From Lagopus muta (lineage: Eukaryota; Chordata; Aves; Galliformes; Phasianidae), in contig NC_064438.1 of assembly GCF_023343835.1 (NCBI RefSeq), forward strand, positions 14,985,077-15,049,076: a stretch of DNA of 64,000 bases, in the 5' to 3' direction. The notes under the pieces were generated by a model. It saw nothing but the letters and a program-made list of their open reading frames with translations, was not told where the DNA came from and did no database searches. Below are positions 57,856 to 64,000 of the stretch, one piece after another. How positions within the stretch are numbered: the first letter of the stretch is position 1; every line of letters starts with the position of its first letter. The position numbers and the translations under genes are program-made.

Positions 57856-60800
57856 CTGGAAAGTAGGGAAATGAAAAGCAATTAAGCCTATATTGTTTCT
57901 ATATCAGCTTTTCTTCCTCCCCAGGGAGAGAGTTCCACCCAAGTACCATTTAAGTACTACACTTAATACCACACTTAAATACAGTAACAAGACATAATTG
58001 TATCTAGTAATGAAGACTGACATTTGATTTACCATGTATTACCATATAAAACAGAAAACCTTTGAGCATCAGTTATTAGTCAAGTGATGGCAGTTTTGGC
58101 ACCATTAACCTTGGCATTCAGTTAACAATAAATGAAAACTTACCAGGCTGCTGAGTTTTATAATCTCAGAAGTATTGTCTCATGTGCAAGTATAAGGCAG
58201 ATGTAAATCACTGAATATTTTTATAGTTTCAGTTGAAAGGTAAGTAATTAATTTAAATTATTATTTGAGCTTTTATTCACTCAGCAGTGAATAAATGCGT
58301 AAGATACACTTAACTCTGATCTTTATATCATTTTGTGCTAAAAATACGAAAGTTATCACCAACAGTCCCCAACACATCAGAAAATTTGAGTAAAATATCC
58401 TTTGGACTTCAAAAAGAAATGAAAAGAGAATTACAGAACAGTCAGAACGCAGGTAGCTTGCACCTCTTCCCAATGGAAGAAAAATGCAGAAACTCAATAA
58501 ATGGAGCAGTCACTGAATGAAAGCATTTACATATGATTCAAATATTTACTGAAATCTGAAATTCATATGAAGGAAAAGGAAAAACCAACTCTGAAGACTC
58601 CAGTGTTAATTCCATTTGCTATCACCCATATCTTAAAGTACAGCCATGAAATAATGCTGTCAGCTAGTCTCTGAATTCTCCTGCTGTGCCTCTGGAATGT
58701 CTCCTTAGTAAGAGTGTTTATAAGATGAAAGCACTCTCAAGTGCTTCATTTTTAGAAACCAAATACATTCTAAATAGGTTTCATCTTTATTTGATGGTTG
58801 GACCAGATGATCTTAAGTCATCTTTTCCAACCTGAATGATTCTATCTGGACTGATATTGCAGTACCTCTGAATTCTAGAAGCTTGTCAGCATGGTCTTCT
58901 AAAGCATTTTATTCCGTATTCAGTTAGATGAAACAGCACAGAAGCTTACAGCTGATCAGGCAGTCTATTGCTTTTCCAAAAGATACCTTTTAAAAAGTGC
59001 TTTTTGCAAAGCTCTCTCTCCCTGTCCTAAATCATGAAGTCAAGGAGCATACACTAAGCCATACAAGCTGCAGTGCTGAAGTTTAGTCAGGTTAGCAAAA
59101 TTTTGATAGATGCTGCTGCCTAAAAGGCTGCATAAGCTTCTTAGCCTCTGCATTCTGGGCCCAGAATAACTCCTGTCAGATCGATGTGCATTCCTTCATG
59201 AAGGGCAAGTTCAGTCAGAATAGCACTGCATAACGAGAAGCTTAAAAAAAGATCTGCTCAAGTTGTTGCCCTTACCAAAAAAGCTCCACTCTTAAAACAA
59301 AAATAACAAAAATCGCTTGAGATTTATGTAATAAGCAGCTAAACATGTAATTAAAAAACGCCTTAAAAGTCTCACTAGTATAAAGTTCCCCCTTCTTCCT
59401 TCTCATCTACTGGTGCAGAGCCAGGTTAGAATTCCTATAGCAAGCATCTCCAGCCCCCATAGATTTCACACTTACCTAACACTGCTATAAACTGGCCTTA
59501 GAGTTTGTGATGGAATGAATGCTAACATCAGTCTTTGAAGCCACGCAGTGTTGCTGAATCAAGAAAAACCACGCTGGAACATTGAAACAGACAACAAGAC
59601 AAGGTTCTGCATACAGGCTGCAACTACGACTGTTTTGGGGGCTGCTTTCTGTTTTGACTCTCAAGCTGATATTTTTTTCCTTAAGAGAAACTCCTAGCTT
59701 TCATGTATTTAGTTGTTTTCCAAAAGAGAAAACAAATGCATGCACATGATTAGAGCTGCAATACAGACAGCAATATCCTTTACATTGCCTAGACACCATT
59801 TGATCTTACAGAATTCGGGTTGTTTGCTTTTTTAACAGCAGTGTATCTCTTATGAACAAGCAGCAGCCTTACCATGAAACTATTTTTGTGCTAATCAGGG
59901 AAAAGCTGCAGACCAGCGACAAGCCAAAGGTTTCCAGGCAAATGATTAAAAGAACAGTTGACGTTGCATCCAATTGTCAGATATTATTACAGTTCAAAGG
60001 AGGGGATACTAAATACCCTGAACTCATGTTAGTCTGTGCTCCTCTAGTGGCTGAGATCTACATAACTGAGGACTTGCTACAGGATTTAAAAGCATCAGTA
60101 TCACGATGCTTCTCTCAGAGATCCAGATACAACAGAAGGCGTCAGAACGCAGCTTCACATCTACTTCACCATATCTGAGAGAAACCTGAGTCTGCAAAAC
60201 TGCCCAGCTGCAAGAGCAGGAGTGCACAGGAGTCACAGGTACAAACCTCATTCTTCTCATCTTCCCAAATGACCGCTGTTGACTTTGTGAGATCAAAAAG
60301 GGAGCACAAAGCAGAGGAGATAAAAGCACATACACTCAGACTTGCATTGGTTTTCACAACAAAATATTTAGCAGGTTAGCAGTGACCTTGCAGCATCTTA
60401 GGGTATGTGAAGCATCTTCGATGGAAACTATGCCATGCAATCCAGCCTCACAACACTACCATCCTACTACCAGGGCAAAAGCAGCTTCTTTCTAAGGAGG
60501 AACACCACTGTAACAATTCCTGAAACACCTCTCCTTAAGAAAAAAAATTCTTATTGTCTGTTTGCAACAGTTTCTGACACACAGCACAGGCAGATTAAAG
60601 ATTCTGATTAACAGGAAACCTTCATATTAAGCCAAGCACTCACCACCAGATCACCCCTCTAAAGCTTTTAGTCCCCAGCAATAATAGCATGTTATTTCCA
60701 CTCCTTTTTTTTTTTACCCCCTCACCTTGTTTTAAATACCTTTTGATTAGCTGTGCATTTAAAATAACAAGTACTGCAAAGGTCTCGTTACAGTTATCTA

Positions 60801-63379
60801 AATTTAACATGTTTTGAAGAAAAACTTGGCTTCAGATCCTTACTGAAATGTTAACTATCCGATTCTCTCCCAGACAAGTAGCATTTACTGAGTTCAAAGA
60901 CCATTTTAAACACTACTAACAAATCTCTGCTTAAGTACGTGCTAAAATAGTACAGCCCCTCCCAGATCCAAGCAAACATCCTAAAAACAAAAGCAGAAGG
61001 AAGTTTTGCATGTTCTGTTATCTTTATTGCAATACACAATCGTTTCTTTCAACTCAGCCCATTTTTAAACGCTTCCATGTACATTTATTTGTGAGTACTA
61101 CAAATCAAGTCAGCAGAAACAGGAAGGATCCAGAACACGTCAGCAGGTTTTGAGCACAGTGGGGTATTTCAAAGACTACTTGCTTTTTCTGAACAGTTGA
61201 GTTTGCAAGATTTCTTTCAGGCAGCCATCTGAAATGGCAGAAAGAAGGCACAAATGCCTAACAAGACCTTTTGGCTCTGAAGCAGCTCCCTCCTGTCCAT
61301 GATTTGCACCATGAGTCCAAACACAGCATTTGCTTTTCAATTCTATACCCTGCTACGCAGCTACAGAGCCTGCCACCAGCATGAGAGGTTGCAAAGCAGT
61401 TCAGCCCTGTAGGATATTCACTAGGGGACAGAGCAGGGAAGCTCTGTCAAATCCCACAAGCATTCGACTGCTATCTCCAAGTCCATAAACAGGTTATCTT
61501 CCAGAACTTCAATAGTGGCTTATGTAAAACATAGTGGATAACATCCTTAAGTGCTTCCCTGTTTTAATGTGCTTTCTCTCTACATTACTTCAGCTATGTA
61601 ACTTTACACAGTGACCTGTTTCTGCATACAATGTGCTCATAGCCTAAAGGCCAAAACCCAAAGCTTTTTATGAATGTACCTAAACTTCAATGTTAAGACA
61701 GGATTTGTCTTTCTGTGAGTGTGATACAGTCTAAGCCCTCTGAATAGAAGGCTGAACATTTGTGACTGACAACCCATACAAATCCATGAGAGTAGTATTT
61801 AGCTACTGCACTACCACTAGAGCACCCTTACAGTTCAGTTGATATTTGAACTCTGGTTTTACTTCCAACAACTCACTTTGTCAGTGCAGACACTTACTAT
61901 GTAATCAGATTGTCTTAAATCTAACAGCTACTCTTCTAACACAAAACTCATTAAGTAACCACAAAAAAAAACAAACCTAAGCTTCAATATCAGATCTGAA
62001 TCAGACAGAAAACACAACTCCTTCATATACAGAAACACTGTATACATATTTGGACAGTTTTGCCATTACACAAATTTTTGAGAGATCAAAATTAAGCAAC
62101 AAATCAATAAACTGGGTATTTTTTGCTCAAGAAAGCAGATCTCCTTCACAAACAAACTAATACTCTAAAAGTCAGGCTTCTAGTTTGGCTCAAGCCTGGG
62201 AACGAGTTCAGCTTATAATATGAATACAAAACAAACAGAATATTTTTTCTGTGCTTCACACAACTCCTACAACTTCTGCTTTATTACACTGGTGTAGTTT
62301 CTTGATACTGCACGTGTCTTATCTCAGTTAACGCAGGAGCATTTGAAGCAACTGTCAAGGACACACTGACCTTAACAACTCAGCTTTCTCATGCTGAAAC
62401 AAGAGACAGAGCCACTTTAAGTACAGAGACTCTGGATTCCTTCTGAACAAGCAGCACAGAAGCCAGATCCAAGCCCAGCACCAAGACATACGTTGCATCG
62501 ACTCAGGAAAAGCTGTGCACATACATACATATACAACCTTATCCAAGTCCATTAAGCACGAGGGTATTTTAAATAGCAGCTTAGCCCAAACGTGGGCAAC
62601 AGACTCAATAGCTACGCCTTTGACAGACAAGGAGTATTAATACTTATATTCTCACAATATCTTGCTAGCTACATGAGATGAGGGGCTAGGCACTGCAGTA
62701 GAACATGTGGGCCATAGAAGTCTAGAGGAAGGGACTGACAGCGGCCTCTTATGCTGGGCTCAAGCAAGGGCATGCTTGTGACAACTACCAGCTTGCTTCT
62801 TACAGCCAGGCCTTTCCCTAATCACAGGGACACAGCCAGCGTAACAGCTGCATCTTCAGCCACGTAATTATCACAGGGCCCCCATGTACACCATAATTGA
62901 GAGGGGTGTCCCACCTTAAGGGACTCCATTACACACTTGTCTTATTTAACAAATATTAAAAAAAAAATAAAAATCAGTGTTATAAAAAAAAAAAAAGGAA
63001 TTGGATTAAACTGATCTTGGTTGAATTAAGACAAAAGTGTATTATGAAGTTCAGGGTGTTTTTATGTGGATATCTGCGAAGGAAAACTATGTTGCAAAGC
63101 CCACATAGAACTTCTGCAGCAGAAAGATACACAGCTATCACCTCCTCAGGCCCTCAAGGCTGCAAGCAGTCACACTCTGACAAGCTGTCCAGACTCAGAC
63201 CCACCCAAATTTTGACATTCTGGTCTTGTTTTCCTACAGAGAATGTCAAGTTGCTGTCTTCCATTTGAAGGACATCTGAAGTCCACAAAGTAATGTATAC
63301 ATGTAGATCATTTAACGGGAAGGCTAAGTCATATTTCATTCAGGTTACCACCCTTGAATACATACTGCTAAGATGGCTG
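57856..63379. other. AP2A2: Large 5' intron of AP2A2
   Basis: At least 6 kb of the intron upstream of the GDKALDG exon. I looked for the expected upstream exon (KRINKELANIRSKFK) on the - strand and did not find it. One CR1 tail at 58793, A-rich runs near 62957-62996, and short open frames without support. Confidence 0.55.
58793..58846 (+). mobile_element. CR1 3' tail in the AP2A2 intron
   Basis: TGGTTGGACCAGATGATCTT and TTTTCCAACCTGAATGATTC are typical CR1 terminus sequence. Confidence 0.75.
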
Positions 63380-63525
63380 GGTGATGGGGCAAAACACTCC
63401 CTTAGCAAGTTTACAGAGGGTACAGAGCCAGAAGGAGTGGCACCAAAAGGGTTGTGCTGCCATCCAGAGGGAGCTTGAAAAGCTGGAGAATTGGGCTGAC
63501 AGGAACTTCATCTTTCTTTTCCCAG
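63380..63525 (+). mobile_element. CR1 internal fragment
   Basis: Resembles the CR1 section ...GGAGTGGC...GGCTGTGC...CATCCAGAGGGA...GAGAA.TGGGCTGACAGGAACTTCAT. No 3' terminus; adjacent to an inverted CR1. Confidence 0.65.
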
Positions 63526-63574
63526 AATTCATTAACCAGATGACTTCTGTTCTATGTAACACAAAGCAGGCACC

Positions 63575-63838
63575 ACAGAATCACAGAATCTCCTGAATTA
63601 AAAGGGACACACGAGGATCACTGAATCCAGCTCCTGGCTCCACACAGGACCATCCAAAATCCAAACCCTGGGTCTAAAGAGTGTTGCCTAAATGCTCCTT
63701 GAACTCTGGCAGCTTTGGGCTATGCTCACTGACCCAGGCAGCCTGTTCCATGCCCAATCACCCTCTCAGAAAAGAACCTTTCCCTAACATCCAACCTGAC
63801 CCTGCCCTGATGCAGCTCCACACCATTCCCTCAGGCCA
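63575..63838 (-). mobile_element. CR1 3' region, inverted
   Basis: Starts with CACAGAATCACAGAATCTCC, the reverse complement of a CR1 terminus, and continues through CTGGCTCCACACAGGACCAT and CAGGCAGCCTGTTCCATGCC. Opposite orientation to the fragment just before it. Confidence 0.8.
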
Positions 63839-64000
63839 ACTCATTCAATTCAGCAATCTTCATCATAGGATCACTGAGGTACTTTAGTGACTTTTCTAGG
63901 GAAGACAGAAAAAAAGGAAGTTTACATTTAGTCATCTCCCCTGCCATTAAAAAATTTTTCACTTCCTTCACATAGCAAAGCTCCCATCTGACACTGATGG

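Noticed and set aside
59852-60178. 108-residue + strand open frame in the large AP2A2 intron
   Set aside because: No recognisable family, no splice sites, no codon pattern; a chance ORF.

Overview
The window is a piece of a bird genome, probably from a galliform. The evidence is intron-rich genes with GT-AG introns, several CR1 LINE copies with the bird-type 3' end (consensus-like ...GATGATCTT...CCAACC...TTCTATGA), and an avian ERVL-type solo LTR. Two large vertebrate genes point towards each other and both run off the window. The order, a gel-forming mucin next to AP2A2, matches the MUC6-AP2A2 end of the conserved vertebrate 11p15-type mucin cluster.

Left half (597-33834, + strand): MUC6, called beta-ovomucin in chicken. 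I could trace 36 exons whose phases all join; together they encode 2515 residues plus a stop. The 5' end (signal peptide, most of the first VWD domain) lies left of the window. Domain order is: end of VWD1, C8, TIL; VWD2, C8, TIL; D' (TIL); VWD3, C8, short Cys-rich linker; a Pro/Thr/Ser mucin region of about 1420 residues; C-terminal cystine knot. There is no D4, as expected for MUC6. The mucin region is spread over a dozen exons, and nearly every repeat of about 140 residues is its own exon. These exons all have phase 1 at both ends and were duplicated together with parts of their introns.

Middle (33835-37965): the MUC6 3' UTR with a poly(A) signal at 34220, a short intergenic stretch, then the long AP2A2 3' UTR. 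The two genes converge tail to tail.

Right half (37966-57855, - strand): AP2A2, the alpha-C large subunit of the AP-2 clathrin adaptor. Twenty constitutive exons encode 893 complete residues to the stop. The first 46 residues (two exons) are not found and should lie to the right of the window. I also find a frame-preserving candidate cassette exon in the hinge (43553-43630) and an intron with U12-type AT-AC signals (40893-41672).

The rest, from 57856 to the end, is the large AP2A2 intron with CR1 fragments and no convincing other gene. The most interesting parts are the exon-per-repeat mucin array with its mosaic duplications and a half-deleted unit, the candidate alpha-adaptin cassette exon, and the unusual U12 intron.
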